Positions 1 to 9,890 of a stretch of DNA of 64,000 bases are shown piece after piece. The DNA lies in NCBI GenBank assembly GCA_022606425.2, contig JAHDVF020000240.1, forward strand, positions 2,294,001 to 2,358,000, read 5' to 3'. A model generated the notes under the pieces. It was not told the DNA's origin. It saw only the letters and a list, made by a program, of their open reading frames with translations, and searched no databases. This DNA is from Lepidostoma basale. Its lineage: Eukaryota > Arthropoda > Insecta > Trichoptera > Lepidostomatidae. A program made the translations under genes and the position numbers. Every line of letters starts with the position of its first letter. Within the stretch, counting starts at the first letter, position 1.

Positions 1-840
1 TAATTAACAAACTAACTAGGTTAGTTAATTAGTTAAAATACGTAAAATCCTCAATATAATTTTACTGTCTATTTAATCCGATTTCGGGAGCTCTCAAGAA
101 TATTCTGGTATCTACATTAAATTTCTTTAGCTTTTAAATAGAATACTAGTGGTAACTGATAAAAATTAAAGATTCATTATAATCTTTTAATGGTAGTGAT
201 TATGAAAATTTTGTAAAACTGAGATTATTTTTTGGTTTTGATGGTACATGTGTAATTATTCAATAATTTAATAATTAAAGACTAGAATGATCAACATTGT
301 TTTTATCTAATACGGAAAAAATTCATTGTTTAATTGGAGTATTGTATTATTTGTTAAAACCCGGATGATTCTACTAGTACGCACCTGCTATGTTTCTTAT
401 ATTATATATTCTTGTCGCGGAAAATGTTTTATAAGTACCGAAGTTTTATGATAGAAGATGGAAACCAAATATAAAGTTGTTGTATTTCATACAACATTAA
501 AGAATTGTACTGAAAAAATAAACAAAATATTGTTGAGTCTAATTACTAATTTATTCACAATAAAAACAAGACAAATTATGACGACATCTGAAGGCAAAAA
601 TATATTGGGTTCAATATATAAGAGAGTGGACCGGCTTAACAAATGAAAATAATATTGTTGATTGAAGATGGAGTCTTTCTTCCAAGCGATGGCCACGGGT
701 GAATCCGTAGAACATGGGATGAAAGGAAATTAAATTAAATAAATAAATCTTAGTTAATGAACCAATATTTGATTTGAAATAAATTTGCGAATGATGTATT
801 ATTTCTAAAATCATCTTATTTAAAAAAGGTTTACATATCT
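1..840. other. AT-rich DNA, nothing recognised
   Basis: No coding frame longer than about 70 codons and no family motif. The first 35 bases are loosely palindromic around TTAGTT/AACTAA words similar to RTE1 tails, but no RTE1 body adjoins them. Confidence 0.5.
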
Positions 841-844
841 GTAA

Positions 845-965
845 ATGAATTGGGATTTGATTGGAACAGTCGAGGCACTATTTAGAATTACGCAAGACAA
901 GAGCATGCACTCTCAAGTGATAGTCCACGTCGGGGGGACTCGACATGACACACGAAGAAAAAGAA
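845..965 (+). pseudogene. L3-type LINE 3' end fragment
   Basis: The plus strand reads GTVEALFRITQDKSMHSQ then VIVHVGGT, followed by an Arg/Lys-rich tail from a GAA-type tract. This matches the extreme C-terminus of the LINE seen at 2365-2570 and 30942-31290 (pattern W.G..TVGELFRAAQDR...VIANVG). Only about 40 codons remain, so it is a dead 5'-truncated insertion. The family is an endonuclease-reverse transcriptase LINE of RTE-like type; the clade is inferred from tail motifs only. Confidence 0.6.
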
Positions 966-1105
966 AATATCTGTAAAATAATGTATTCATATTAACTTTG
1001 TACAGTTTACTTATTTTCATTTTAGTGTTAGAGCATTATTCTTCATGTAAAACTTCTTTTTATTGAATCGCTAATACAAACATTTGTAATAAAGTCATTT
1101 TTTTT

Positions 1106-1332
1106 ATAATTATTACGAATATAAATGTCAGTTTTCTAGAAGTTTTATTATATTTTATGGAAATGACATGTTTCGCCCTTCTAAGGCATTATCAAATGTC
1201 AAATTTTATAATGCCTTAGAAGGGCGAAACATGTCATTCCCATAAAATATAATAAAACTTATAGAAAACTGACGTTGTCATTCGTATTAATTATTTAATA
1301 TGGAGTTTTACATCATTGTTCAAGAAACAATA
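1106..1332. repeat. Family D hammerhead-like palindrome
   Basis: Two arms of about 85 bp face each other. Each runs from a TCTAGAAGTTTTATTATA-type outer segment to a core reading TTGATAA-T-GCC-loop-GGC-GAAACATGTC. The left core (1164-1200) reads on the minus strand, the right (1201-1235) on the plus strand; the right copy has G5 changed to T. A one-sided tail (TTTAATATGGAG...CATTGTTCAAGAAACAATAA) follows the right arm and contains a 6-bp hairpin. The GAAAC...GUC half, stem II and short self-complementary stem III fit a hammerhead. The C3 and G8 positions are U and A. Confidence 0.75.
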
Positions 1333-1689
1333 AATACGATTTTTTTATGTATTATGTAACGAATATAATTCAATTACAATTAATTTATATAAAAACCATT
1401 AACATTACTAATCGAATCCAAACAATTCATAATTAAGGAATTCATCAATTACAAATGTTTGCTGAAGATAGACTTACTCTAATAAAAAATGTCCTGATCC
1501 GAAGCTATGCGGTTTGAAAGGATTATTGCCCTACCCACGGAATTTAGATTCTTTGAATTTAAACAGAGGCAGGTGAAATAATCTATGTTGCCGTTTTCGC
1601 AAAAAAATGTCGAGGACAAACAAAATGATGTCATTCAAAATGTCCTCAAAATGTATTTGCCGAAGAATCAGTTAAAAAATGAACACCTT

Positions 1690-2065
1690 AATGGATACGT
1701 TTAATAAAACCTTAGAAAGACGAACCATAAATTTTATTATAATATAACTTTAAATTTTTCATTCGTATTGATTATATAAAAAAGATTTCGTTTATTTTCC
1801 AATGAAATTTGAAAACACATTTGATAATGCCTTAGCAAGCCAAAATATATCATTCTCGCACAAAAATACAAAGTAAGGCAAGACAACGCAATCGAACAAA
1901 ATATAATAAAATTTCTAGAAAGCATACGTTTTCATTCGTATTGATTACCTAAAAAATATTTTGTTTATTTTCCAATGAAATTTGAAAACACATTTGATAA
2001 TGCTTTAGCAAGCCAAAATATACCATTCCCGCACAACAATATAAAACTTTTAGAAAACAAATGGT
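1690..2065 (+). repeat. Family D units in direct tandem, degenerate
   Basis: Two head-to-tail copies start near 1759 and 1930. Both carry TTTCCAATGAAATTTGAAAA, then a core at 1821-1852 and 1994-2024 (TTGATAA, stem GCC/GGC-like, then CAAAATATAYC instead of GAAACATGTC). The spacer repeats the TCTAGAAAG...TTCATTCGTATTGATTA tail. Direct tandem arrangement contrasts with the inverted arrangement of most D copies in the window. Confidence 0.6.
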
Positions 2066-2169
2066 CTCCTTCTTATTTAATCATTTTCGATGCTTGGTAC
2101 TCATCACTACATCGTTTTCAAGAAACAAAAAAATAAAACATTGTATTTTTTACTTTACATGTGATTTTT

Positions 2170-2300
2170 TATCGTTCTTCGGATAATGAAGGTGTTAAAA
2201 ATTTATCCAAAAGTGGAAAAAAATGGTATTAAAAAAATATTCATTATGGAATTCTAAAGTGTGAACGCCTAAATTTTATCTAAAAAAATAAAATTTAAAT
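2170..2300. repeat. Family F terminal remnant
   Basis: Holds AAAGTGGAAAAAA and then TATGGAATTCTAAAGTGTGAACGCC, the outer right arm of the F palindrome at 9345-9605, without the ribozyme-like centre. Confidence 0.45.
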
Positions 2301-2364
2301 AAACTTATTGCCTATTGTTTTGGCCGAAACACTGATATGATAATATGATACCTTAAAATTTCTT

Positions 2365-2570
2365 CTTTACGTGTTCTGCCAGGTCTCCCCAACGTTGACT
2401 ATCACCCTTGAGTAGGCCTCCCCGTCCTGGGCAGCTCGGAACAGCTCCCCCACGGTCCTCAGCCCCGTCCACTCTCGGATGTTCCTCAGCCAGGAAACCC
2501 GCCTTCTCCTAACACCTCGTCGACCCTCAATCTTACCCTCCAAGTAACATTTCAAACTGTTAAATTAAAT
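2365..2570 (-). pseudogene. L3-type LINE C-terminal fragment
   Basis: Minus-strand frame of 62 codons contains LEGKIEGRRGVRRRRVSW, then LRNIREWTGL, TVGELFRAAQD and VIVNVGETW. The basic GRR/RRRVSWLRNIREWTG block followed by FRAAQD is the conserved C-terminal tail of an insect endonuclease-reverse transcriptase LINE. All upstream domains (endonuclease, RT) are missing, so this is a 5'-truncated 3' end. Same family as 845-965, 16060-16275, 30942-31290 and 31828-31930. Confidence 0.7.
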
Positions 2571-2582
2571 AACTTTTTTATA

Positions 2583-2705
2583 TCAAAATTGTATTTTATT
2601 TTACGCGACAGCTGCGATATTATTGTAACACCTGAAGATGTCAACATAGGTTGACGAAACAGCTGTCGCGTAAAATAAAATACGATTGTGATGAAAAAAA
2701 TAAAG
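2583..2705. repeat. Family A hammerhead palindrome
   Basis: Arms TATTTTATTTTACGCGACAGC and its inverse face each other. The left arm has lost its stem II and CUGANGA parts, while the right arm keeps an intact ribozyme motif (2632-2667). Followed by the A-family tail (ACGATTGTGAT..AAATAAAG). Confidence 0.75.
2632..2667 (+). ncRNA. Hammerhead ribozyme motif, family A, core intact
   Basis: Read 5' to 3': CUGAAGA (2632-2638), one extra U, stem II GUCAAC/GUUGAC closed by a 4-nt AUAG loop, GAA, stem III ACAG/CUGU with no real loop, then C17 at 2667 as the predicted cleavage site. Every core residue is present (position 7 may be any base). Stem I (ACAC before, GCGT after) is weak, with an A-C mismatch. 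Motifs with so short a stem III usually work as dimers. Predicted from sequence only. Confidence 0.75.
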
Positions 2706-2729
2706 TTATTTAATTTAATAGTTTAAACC

Positions 2730-2860
2730 TAATGGGTTAACATTGTGGAATTCCATTATGACGAATTTTCAATGAAAATAAAACTTTTTTTTTCACTTTA
2801 AAATATGGAAAAAACAGTGTAATCCGAAAAAAAAACATGTTTTTTTTTTTCTGGTAAAGC
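2730..2860. repeat. Family F arm remnant
   Basis: Carries AACATTGTGGAATTCCATTA then TGACGAATTTTCAATG and GGAAAAAACAGTG, which are the outer arms of the E/F palindromes without a ribozyme-like centre. Confidence 0.45.
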
Positions 2861-3009
2861 TTGGGTTCAATCGAAACTATTGAGGTTGACGTATTTACTC
2901 TTCCGTAGTTAATATACAAAATGGTGTTTTTTTTAAATATGTAATAATTAAAAATTGTTTTTTCTTAAGCATTAATTTTGTAAATCATTTCCATTGTTCG
3001 TATTTGCAG

Positions 3010-3245
3010 TTTCATCGTTGATTTACTTGCTATCTCCATCCGAACCCACTGTTCTCTTGCAGCTAATCTCGGAGAGGTGCCGAGTTCGTGTGAGAGATCT
3101 GATCACGTACAGTATGGTCCAAAACTATTAGTCTAAAAAATCGTGTAATTTTCTCCGGTATAATAATTAGCGTTTGCGCAATTTGAAGCGCTTAAGTGTC
3201 CGTGCCGTACCCAAATAATGAATTCGGCGTGTGAAATTATTGTTC
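3010..3245. other. Unassigned, possibly single-copy DNA
   Basis: More balanced base composition than its surroundings and no match to any repeat family seen elsewhere in the window. A CTCTTGCAG acceptor-like site lies at about 3054 but no open frame follows it. No function can be assigned. Confidence 0.3.
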
Positions 3246-3420
3246 AAACATTTAATATACGTACTGTATTTCTAATAATAAGTCATTATTTTTAGTGTTA
3301 TTGCATTATTTTTTGTCTTAAAGATTTTCTTAAATAAAAACGCTAGTACACACATATTGGTGTAAAGTGATTTTTTAATATAAGTTTTTATAAACGTTAA
3401 ATTTGACTTCACGTTAACTT

Positions 3421-3830
3421 TTTTTATTTGTCTTTTTATTTTTTATATACTTTGTGCATATAACACTAACATTAAAAAAATAATTAAATTTCAAACATGT
3501 TTCGGACAACCAGTCCTTCTTCAGTGATACATATTATAAAGGTACATATTTAAAATGTTATAAAATTATTTACAAATATGATCAGTTTTCACAGATGTTA
3601 TAAAGATTTATAAGATATTTATAACATCTGTCAAAACTGATGATATTTGCAAACAATTTTAAAATATTTTAAATATGTATCTTTATAACGCTGAGGAAGA
3701 ACCGGTTGTCCGAAACATGTCTTATAATTAATTAGTATTTTTTTATGTTAGTGTTGTACATACAAAGTATATAAAAAATAAAATGACAAATAAAACATCT
3801 ACAACACCAAGTATGGTGAACAAAATATAA
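3421..3830. repeat. Family B hammerhead palindrome, near full length
   Basis: Arms of about 180 bp: outer TTTTTATATACTTTGTGCAT with ACACTAAC on the left is mirrored by GTGTTGTACATACAAAGTAT on the right. Inner segments ATAACATCTGTCAAAACTGA and their inverse meet near 3600. A hammerhead sits in each arm: minus strand about 3494-3527 (CUGAAGA, GGAC/GUCC, GAAAC, but cleavage triplet GUU) and plus strand 3691-3721 (complete). The right tail ends near ACAACACCAAGTATGGTGAAC. Confidence 0.75.
3691..3721 (+). ncRNA. Hammerhead ribozyme motif, family B
   Basis: CUGAGGA (3691-3697), one extra A, stem II GAAC/GUCC (one A-C mismatch relative to the GGAC of other copies), GAA, self-complementary ACAUGU stem III, C17 at 3721. 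The core is complete; the stem I partner is decayed in this copy. Confidence 0.65.
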
Positions 3831-4079
3831 ATGAAATTTATTTGATTATTTTTAATATAGTCAAAAATTTTAATTGCTTCTTATAATTTCTTAAATTACT
3901 AGATTATATTTCTATTATTAACACGCAAACGCCAATTTCAACGCCGTTATCTTTAAAGGATGAATGATATTTTTCAATGAGATGGGTTGCAAATTAAAAA
4001 AAAAATCTAAAAATACCTGGATATAAATTATAATTTTATTTTCAATTTATTCAAAATATTTGTAATAACAACAGCATAA

Positions 4080-4205
4080 ACATTTCAAAATAAATCATTT
4101 TAATATCTGTCACAACTGACCACATCTACGAATTTAAAAAAATATTTATTTGTAATATTTATATCACTGATAAAGGGCTTCGGTGTCCGAAACATTTTGG
4201 TTTTT
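4080..4205 (+). repeat. Family B remnant, single arm
   Basis: Plus-strand core at 4167-4196 reads CUGAUAA (G8 changed to A), stem II GGGC...GUCC, GAAACAUUUU. It lacks G8 and the GUC triplet, so it is presumably dead. Confidence 0.55.
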
Positions 4206-5150
4206 TTATTTATTTATTAATAACGTTGGTGCTGTTTACAAAGTTGAAAAAAAAAGACACATTGTTCAATGAATCTGCAACACAAAGCTTTGGAGAATAT
4301 ACAAGAAATACAAATAAAATGTTTAAAAATTCGTATTCGAATTGGGAACACCGTATTATATTCGGAGGGAGCGTGTATGATTGGTCGTAAAAGAATAAAG
4401 CGTAGACTGTGATTAGCTGGCGGAGAGCTCCTACAACTGTCATTATCAAACACGTTACAGGCTCGTAATAATAGTTTTTTTAACTATCGATTTATTTAAA
4501 CATTTATTTATAAAAAATACAATCATTTTTACACCGTTCCATTTTTATTATTAAATTATGTTCCAACTTATAGAATATTTATATGTATAAAGTAACATAC
4601 TCTGTTTCAGAAAAAAACACCAATTTATAATACATATTTTTTTAAGACATTTAAAACAAAATGTTTGCTATATTGGTGTTATAAGCAATTACTCTAATAA
4701 TGTGTTTGATATGATTTTAAACACTTTTATATTTTGTTTTATGCACCACTTTATTCTTTTAACGAATCAACCGGTTTCGCTCCCGCTAGAACTTTGTTAC
4801 AGAAACTTTCTAATTGCTAGTAAAAAAATGTGTACTAGTAGATATTTTGGAAGTTGTCAAAATAATATTTTAAAAATTTACTATAACTATTTATAATTTG
4901 TTTTAACCGCGCATTGAATTCTTTTCATTTTGAAGTTTAAATTAATATTGTTATAGTGTTGTTGCTAAAAAATTAAACCTTTAGATTCTCATTCATGTAC
5001 TAAACAAATTTCCATTTCATTTTTTTTTATTAAAGATATTATTAACACTGTGCGGAGTTCTTTTAATAATTTGGATGGGGAAATGTGAAAAACCAACTTT
5101 ATTTATTAAATATTTTGTGTATATAATATTTCAATATATTTTACTTTTTA
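4206..5150. other. AT-rich DNA, nothing recognised
   Basis: Only short chance frames. No repeat family from elsewhere in the window was recognised here. Confidence 0.45.
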
Positions 5151-5156
5151 GCTGAG

Positions 5157-5275
5157 GACAGCCGAGGAAAACATGGCATGTCCAAATTAATCAAATTCTA
5201 AAAGGCCGCCACATTACAAATTGGTGCAGTTAAGCGGTTCATCCCCTCAGCCTACCGTAAGTAAGTTTACTATTT
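5157..5275 (+). pseudogene. RTE1 LINE 3' fragment
   Basis: Reads PRKTWHVQINQILKGRH-like (CCGAGGAAAACATGGCATG) and then degenerates before CCTCAGCCTACCGTAAGTAAG, resembling the RTE1 end and its tetranucleotide tail. About 30 codons of the C-terminal tail remain. Confidence 0.5.
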
Positions 5276-5332
5276 TTTTATGATGTAGAATCTTTTTGAA
5301 ATTATTCAAAATACTACACTATTCAAAATACA

Positions 5333-5373
5333 TATCAGACATGTTTCGGACAACTAGTCCTTCTTCAGTGATA
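5333..5373 (-). ncRNA. Hammerhead ribozyme motif, family B, core intact
   Basis: Minus-strand reading: stem I UAUCA, CUGAAGA, one extra A, stem II GGAC-UAGUU-GUCC, GAA, stem III ACAUGU, GUC cleavage triplet, stem I UGAUA. Stem I is five perfect pairs. With its plus-strand partner at 5500-5540 it would let transcripts of either strand cleave. Confidence 0.8.
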
Positions 5374-5499
5374 CATATTATATTGATACATATTTAAAGT
5401 ATCATAAAATTGTTTACAAATATGATCAATTGATCTGTCAAAATTGATCATATTTGTAAACAATTTTATAATATATTAAATATGTATCTTTACAATATG

Positions 5500-5540
5500 T
5501 ATCACTGAAGAAGGACTGGTTGTCCGAAACATGTCTGATA
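5500..5540 (+). ncRNA. Hammerhead ribozyme motif, family B, core intact
   Basis: Stem I UAUCA (5500-5504), CUGAAGA (5505-5511), extra A (5512), stem II GGAC (5513-5516)/GUCC (5522-5525), GAA, stem III ACAUGU (5529-5534), C17 at 5535, stem I UGAUA (5536-5540). All invariant residues are present. This is the most canonical motif in the window together with its mirror copy. Confidence 0.82.
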
Positions 5541-5687
5541 TGTAATTTTAATAGTGTTATATATACAAAGTATATAAAATAAAGATAAAAAGAAATAAAA
5601 CATCAACAACACAAAGAATGCTGAATATAGAAGAAATTATTATTGGTTTTTAAATTTTCATAGTAGAAGTTCACTCTAACTATTTAA

Positions 5688-5805
5688 TTAAATTCTACAT
5701 AGCTTTATGATTTCAACCTGTTTCGGCAGCTTGCTGCCATCATCTGGTGATGCAATGTGCCGAAACCGGTCGAAATCATAAAACGAAATGGAATTTATCT
5801 AAATG
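5688..5805. repeat. Family C hammerhead-like palindrome
   Basis: Arms TTTATGATTTCAACCTGTTTC and GAAACCGGTCGAAATCATAAA are inverted. The minus-strand core (about 5713-5750) has stem II GGCAGC/GCUGCC and GAAAC but reads CAGAUGA, so U4 is A. The right arm keeps GCCGAAACCGGUCG, a perfect self-complementary stem III plus GUC, but lost its stem II. A related copy lies at 31740-31800. Confidence 0.65.
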
Positions 5806-6029
5806 CATGCTTCCATTTTTGTCTTTAACTCAATTAAAAAACTAAATTTAATTTAATAATTATTTATTACAAACCTCCAAAATATTTCGGTGAAATCATG
5901 AGCTAATTTAATTTTGTTTTAAATACTAATAATAATTGAAATTACTTAAATGAAACATCTGTAAAATGTACGTTTTTAACAAAGTTAAATATTTGATATA
6001 GAATTTTTATTGTTGTTTGAGTCGCAATG

Positions 6030-6560
6030 ATTTGCTGATTTTAAACGCGCCAATCGAGGATTTTCCTTTAATAAATATATCCATCACTTCCAGCATAATG
6101 CATTTCGAAACATCTCAATCTTACGGAAAATATTCAAATTATTCTTCCTGGATTAGCTAGGTCTGGACAAGATGATAACCATCTTGAAGATAATCTCTGA
6201 TCCAATGTTGCGTGATTATTTCGCTGATTTGATTTATATGTTGGGGAACGTACAGAGCCGTCTATCAAATCCACGTACCCGCGATAAATTACGAGCGTTT
6301 AATACGAGCGGAGATTTTTTCTTGCGTCTGTTGTCAATACCCATCCATCAAGAGGCCATCTTTCTCTTCCCATGGACCGTCTTCGGAGTTACGCAAAGAG
6401 GCGAGAAAAAATAGCGAGAGAAAGGAATAGCTGGGGCTCGTGAAAGTCGTGGCTCAGTACTGATGTTGCAGAGGAAAAAAATCACTTTTTTGTACGTAAT
6501 GCGCTCCGGTTATTTTGCTAACACTTCCTTGGAGTACTGCATTATTCATTATTTACTAGC
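6030..6560 (+). other. Unassigned region with an 80-codon frame
   Basis: A frame at 6172-6414 (MITILKIISDPMLRDYFADL...) stands in a less AT-rich block. I recognise no domain, no signal peptide and no repeat family. It may be a conserved noncoding or UTR block, or chance. No function is claimed. Confidence 0.25.
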
Positions 6561-6589
6561 TTCGTCGAAAATATCTACAAACAACAAAT

Positions 6590-6670
6590 AAACACAAATG
6601 AAAACGTCTGTTTATTAGAAGTTTCGTTATATTTTATGAGAATGACAAACTTTGCATGTGTCTCATTCAA
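6590..6670 (-). repeat. Family D left-arm fragment
   Basis: ATGAAAACGTCTGTTTATTA then GAAGTTTCGTTATATTTTATG and GAATGACA match the outer D arm; the core is destroyed. Confidence 0.55.
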
Positions 6671-7025
6671 ATAGTTCATTGTTTATTAATTTGTTATCAC
6701 AACTTTCCTAGCATTTAATTTTAATTATATCATCATGTTGCGATTACCAATGTTAGCATAAGATTACTAACAAATAATAACAAACCGCCATTTTACTAAC
6801 AATGCTACTAACATGCTATTTTATGTAGTTGTCACGATACAGGCCATGCCTAGTGTGACAACTACAGTCCATAAACTTTTTGGCAAATTAATGTATAACA
6901 TGCAAAAGTAATATAAATAAAAAATGAATAAATCGTTTTGGTCAAAACACCATGATACTTCAACTTTATAAACTCTTAAATAAATAAAACTTTGTTTATG
7001 TATCACAATTTTCACATTTTTTAGT

Positions 7026-7075
7026 TTTTGCGACAGCTGTTTCGTACACCTATGTTGACATGAACAGGTGTTACA
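7026..7075 (-). repeat. Family A hammerhead remnant
   Basis: Minus strand keeps GAAACAGCUGUCGC, stem II-like GUCAACAUAGGUGUAC and ACACCUG, but the CUGANGA box reads CUGUUCA. Probably inactive. Confidence 0.55.
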
Positions 7076-7114
7076 ATATTCCATCAAGTTGATTGTATCA
7101 CACGAACAGTTAAA

Positions 7115-7260
7115 AAAATTATAATGCAAAAGCAAGATAAACATGTCATTCTTATAAAATCTTTAAAACGTCTTGAAAATATACGCTTTCATTTGTAATA
7201 AATATTTAAAATAAACCTTCATATCATTGTTCAAGAAACAATAAATTATCATTTCAATAA
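7115..7260 (+). repeat. Family D right-arm fragment and tail
   Basis: AAACATGTCATTCTTATAAAA, a decayed TCTAGAA segment, and the tail CATATCATTGTTCAAGAAAC followed by AATAA. With 6590-6670 it may be one D unit interrupted by the A remnant. Confidence 0.5.
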
Positions 7261-7675
7261 ATGCACTATACTCGTATATGAAGACAAGATATAAAATCCC
7301 ATGTTATAAAATTATCTGAAGAACTGGTCATATCTTAATTATTTCTTGCAATATTATATTATATAATATAAATTTAGAAGTAGGCTGACGAGATAAACTC
7401 TAAAATAATACGTAGGTCATAACTTGTTATGAATATTCTACGGTACAGCATTTTCATAAAGAAAAAAAAACGAATCATTTGCACAAAAATGGATTCAAAC
7501 AGTATAATTATTTTGGAAATTTTATTAATTCAAATAATGTTGTTAATTCAAATTTAAAAGGTAAAAGGTGTAGAGATATGTAGCTACAGTGACCTATATG
7601 ACGAAGAACGAACACAAACCAACAAAGCGCCAGCCGTTGCTGGCTGCTTGCGCGACACCATTTGAAGGAACAAAT

Positions 7676-8050
7676 ACATGCTAACCGAAAGTAAAGTCAA
7701 GATATCCAAGGCGTGCGTCCGCCTCATCATGACTTATGGAATAGTGGTCAGAGCCGATACCAACAGAACTAAGAACCTTCTTAGAGTAGCAGAAATGTGA
7801 ACCTTGCGCTCAGATATCGGATCAGAAATGAAACGATAAGGTCTGTCTGTGCTGTTGAGGACATATTAAAATGGGAAAGAAGCAGAAGGCGCTTTTGGAG
7901 AGACCACGTGAACCGCATGGAGTATACAAGAATTGCAAAAAATGTTCAAGATGAAAACCCAAACAGCAAGAGACTACCAGGAAGGCCGCCAAAAATATGG
8001 AGAGATGGCTGGAAATCATCATCATCACCAGAACAACTCACAATCACTAA
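7676..8050 (+). pseudogene. L4-type LINE C-terminal region, frameshifted
   Basis: From 7676 one frame reads MLTESKVKISKACVRLIMTYG, RADTNRTKNLLRVAEM and a stop. A second frame from 7797 continues RYRIRNETIRS, EDILKWERSRRRFWRDHVNRME, then KRLPGRPPKIWRDGWKSS. This is the post-RT C-terminal domain of an endonuclease-reverse transcriptase LINE (TYG..., RIRNETIR, DHV.RM, GRPPK.WRD). A frameshift near 7797 separates the halves. The RT and endonuclease are absent. Related fragments: 15280-15545 and 16276-16475. Confidence 0.7.
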
Positions 8051-8279
8051 CAGGCCATACGACCAAAATTAAGAGGTGGAAGAAATATCATTTCTTCATT
8101 AGTTTCGATCATTTAAGCAGAGAGCTATCGAAACTGGCTGAAACTAAATAAATATTATTAAAAAAACTAGTTTTATACATATATATTATATCTAAGTGCT
8201 CGTTTATAAAAAAAAATTATTTATTTTTGTATCATGATGTAGATTTTTAAACATTGAGTGATTGAGTGAAGTAGATTTT

Positions 8280-8410
8280 TAAACATTTTAGATAAACTTA
8301 AGACGTTAATACTGGAATTCCATATGACGCATTTTGTATAAAATAAAACACGGTTTTTTCTACTTTTCAAAAGTGTTGAACACTGTTTTATCCACTCCAC
8401 AAAATTAGAG
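8280..8410. repeat. Family F arm remnant
   Basis: AACTTAAGACGTTAATACTGG then AATTCCATATGACGCATTTTG resembles the F/E terminal word; no ribozyme-like centre remains. Confidence 0.4.
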
Positions 8411-8519
8411 TATTGAATGTGTGGAGAAAATGATACTATAATTTTTAACCATTCATCGCAAACATTAAGATGTAATGCGCAAATCTATACTGTGTATAAA
8501 AACAAACATAGTATATTTA

Positions 8520-8830
8520 CATAAGTCGTCGTTCTGACGCGGCGTTTTACATCTGTCAAACAGAAACTTGTTCAACTGGTAGATTCATAATACCGTTGAT
8601 TACCGGATATTATAATTGATCTCTATCTATTACATTTCAATGCAGCCCAGTCTTTATCTCCGGCGATACATTACCTTGGGCGACCGTTGTCCCCTTTAAA
8701 GCGCCCAAAGACGTAAATAATTGTAATTATGTTTTTTTATCGTATCGAGAGAACTCCGCTTTATTTTAATTTAATATTTTATTGAGATGTCTTTATGCGT
8801 CGTGAAGATGCTAATTACAGAATATTAAAT
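8520..8830. other. Unassigned, possibly single-copy DNA
   Basis: Less AT-rich block (TCTCCGGCGATACATTACC, GGGCGCTTTAAAGGGGACAAC on the complement) with no match to the repeat families here and no open frame. Could hold a regulatory element; not demonstrable. Confidence 0.25.
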
Positions 8831-8924
8831 TTTGAATTATTAAGATACAATGCTTCTTCAAGAAGCGTTAACAAATTTCTCTTTCAAGAGTAATTATATA
8901 AGTATTAAAATAAATATTCTCATC

Positions 8925-9110
8925 ATCACGCCGTCTCCCCGAAGGGTTGGAAAAAAAGATGGACCACCACACTGTTATTTCCTGACATACTTCTGTCGAT
9001 TCCTCAATATACATACACCGTATCAAGCACGCACGTCGATTTCTCCGACTCCTTACGTGGCCGACATTTTATATTTGATCGTGACACGTCTTCCCTGATT
9101 TTATTCTATA
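8925..9110 (-). pseudogene. RTE1 LINE 3' fragment
   Basis: Minus strand begins at ACGGCGTGATGATG and reads back through the RTE1 C-terminus (hairpin CCCUUCGGGGAG, then a decayed VRSR.NRRACMTRCM.VEE.R.VCQ). Several stops and a missing tetranucleotide tail. About 55 degenerate codons. Confidence 0.65.
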
Positions 9111-9344
9111 TCTTGTTCCATTTATGTAGTTTACATGTGCTTTTCTTAAACTTTTAATGTTTACCTTCCTTATACTTTTATTATGTAAGTACTTAATAGT
9201 TTTAATTCACTTTCCTAAAATCAAAAATATAAATTTTGGTTGTTTAAATTTCATGGAGAAAGTTCATGGTAAACAGTGAAATTTCTTTTTTTAAATCCTT
9301 TACTATATACATTTATATTTATTCCACTTAATTTTATATAAACT

Positions 9345-9605
9345 TAAGGCTTTAACACTGTGGAATTCCATAATGACGAATTTTTATGAATTACAAAAAT
9401 GTATTTTCCATTTCCACAACTTTATTTTTCTCAACATGTTTCGAAGGCTTACACCTTCATCATCGGGAGAACGACATAAACTGATATAAGTTTAAATCGT
9501 TCTCTCGATGATGAAAGTGCAAGCCTCCGAACATGTCGAGAAAAATAAACTCAAAACTGGAAAAAACAGTGTTTTAATTCACAAAAATTCGTCATTTATT
9601 CCACT
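9345..9605. repeat. Family F hammerhead-like palindrome
   Basis: Outer arms CACTGTGGAATTCCATAATG (left) and AATTCGTCATTTATTCC (right), inner arms AACTTTATTTTTCTC and GAGAAAAATAAACTC. Minus-strand core 9432-9467: stem I UUCUC/GAGAA, CCGAUGA (U4 to C), stem II GAAGG/CCUUC, GAAACAUGU then U17. The plus-strand copy 9503-9540 reads UCGAUGA and CGAACAUGUC. Stems are preserved, the core is one or two changes from consensus. Confidence 0.65.
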
Positions 9606-9839
9606 TGTTATGGTATTTAAGTTCTATGCATATTTATTTTGTATATAAATGTTCTTCTAGAAAATAGTGTTTTACATAGTAAAAAAATAAAGCATTCGTG
9701 TAGTCTCTTTGTATTGTAATTAATAGTTGAAAATTTATAAAATCTTGAATCTTGAATTTTTAAGCATCCTATGATAATCTACTTTGGGAATTTATTAAAC
9801 ATTGCTTAGACCACTTTTTTAATAAAAAAATATCAAAAT

Positions 9840-9890
9840 ACACGACATGTTTCAGAAAATACCTCCTCCATCTTCAGGTGTAAAAAATAT
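9840..9890 (-). ncRNA. Hammerhead ribozyme motif, family E
   Basis: Minus reading: stem I UACAC, CUGAAGA, extra U, stem II GGAG...UUCU (with wobbles), GAA, stem III ACAUGU, GUC, stem I GUGUA. Core complete; stem I is five pairs. Only one arm of the palindrome is present in this copy. Confidence 0.65.

Larger units (their letters stand above)
5298..5641. repeat. Family B palindrome with both ribozymes intact
   Basis: Arms 5328-5430 and 5437-5548 are nearly perfect inverses around AATTGATCTGTCAAAATTG. Both carry a full hammerhead core. A possible 9-bp target-site duplication, GAAATTATT, lies at 5298-5306 and 5633-5641; it is AT-rich and its boundary is ambiguous. The right side has the B tail (TACAAAGTATATAAAATAAA ... 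CATCAACAAC). Confidence 0.8.

Noticed and set aside
6172..6414. 80-codon frame as a host gene
   Set aside because: No domain, no splice or start context beyond chance, no second evidence; listed only as an unassigned region.
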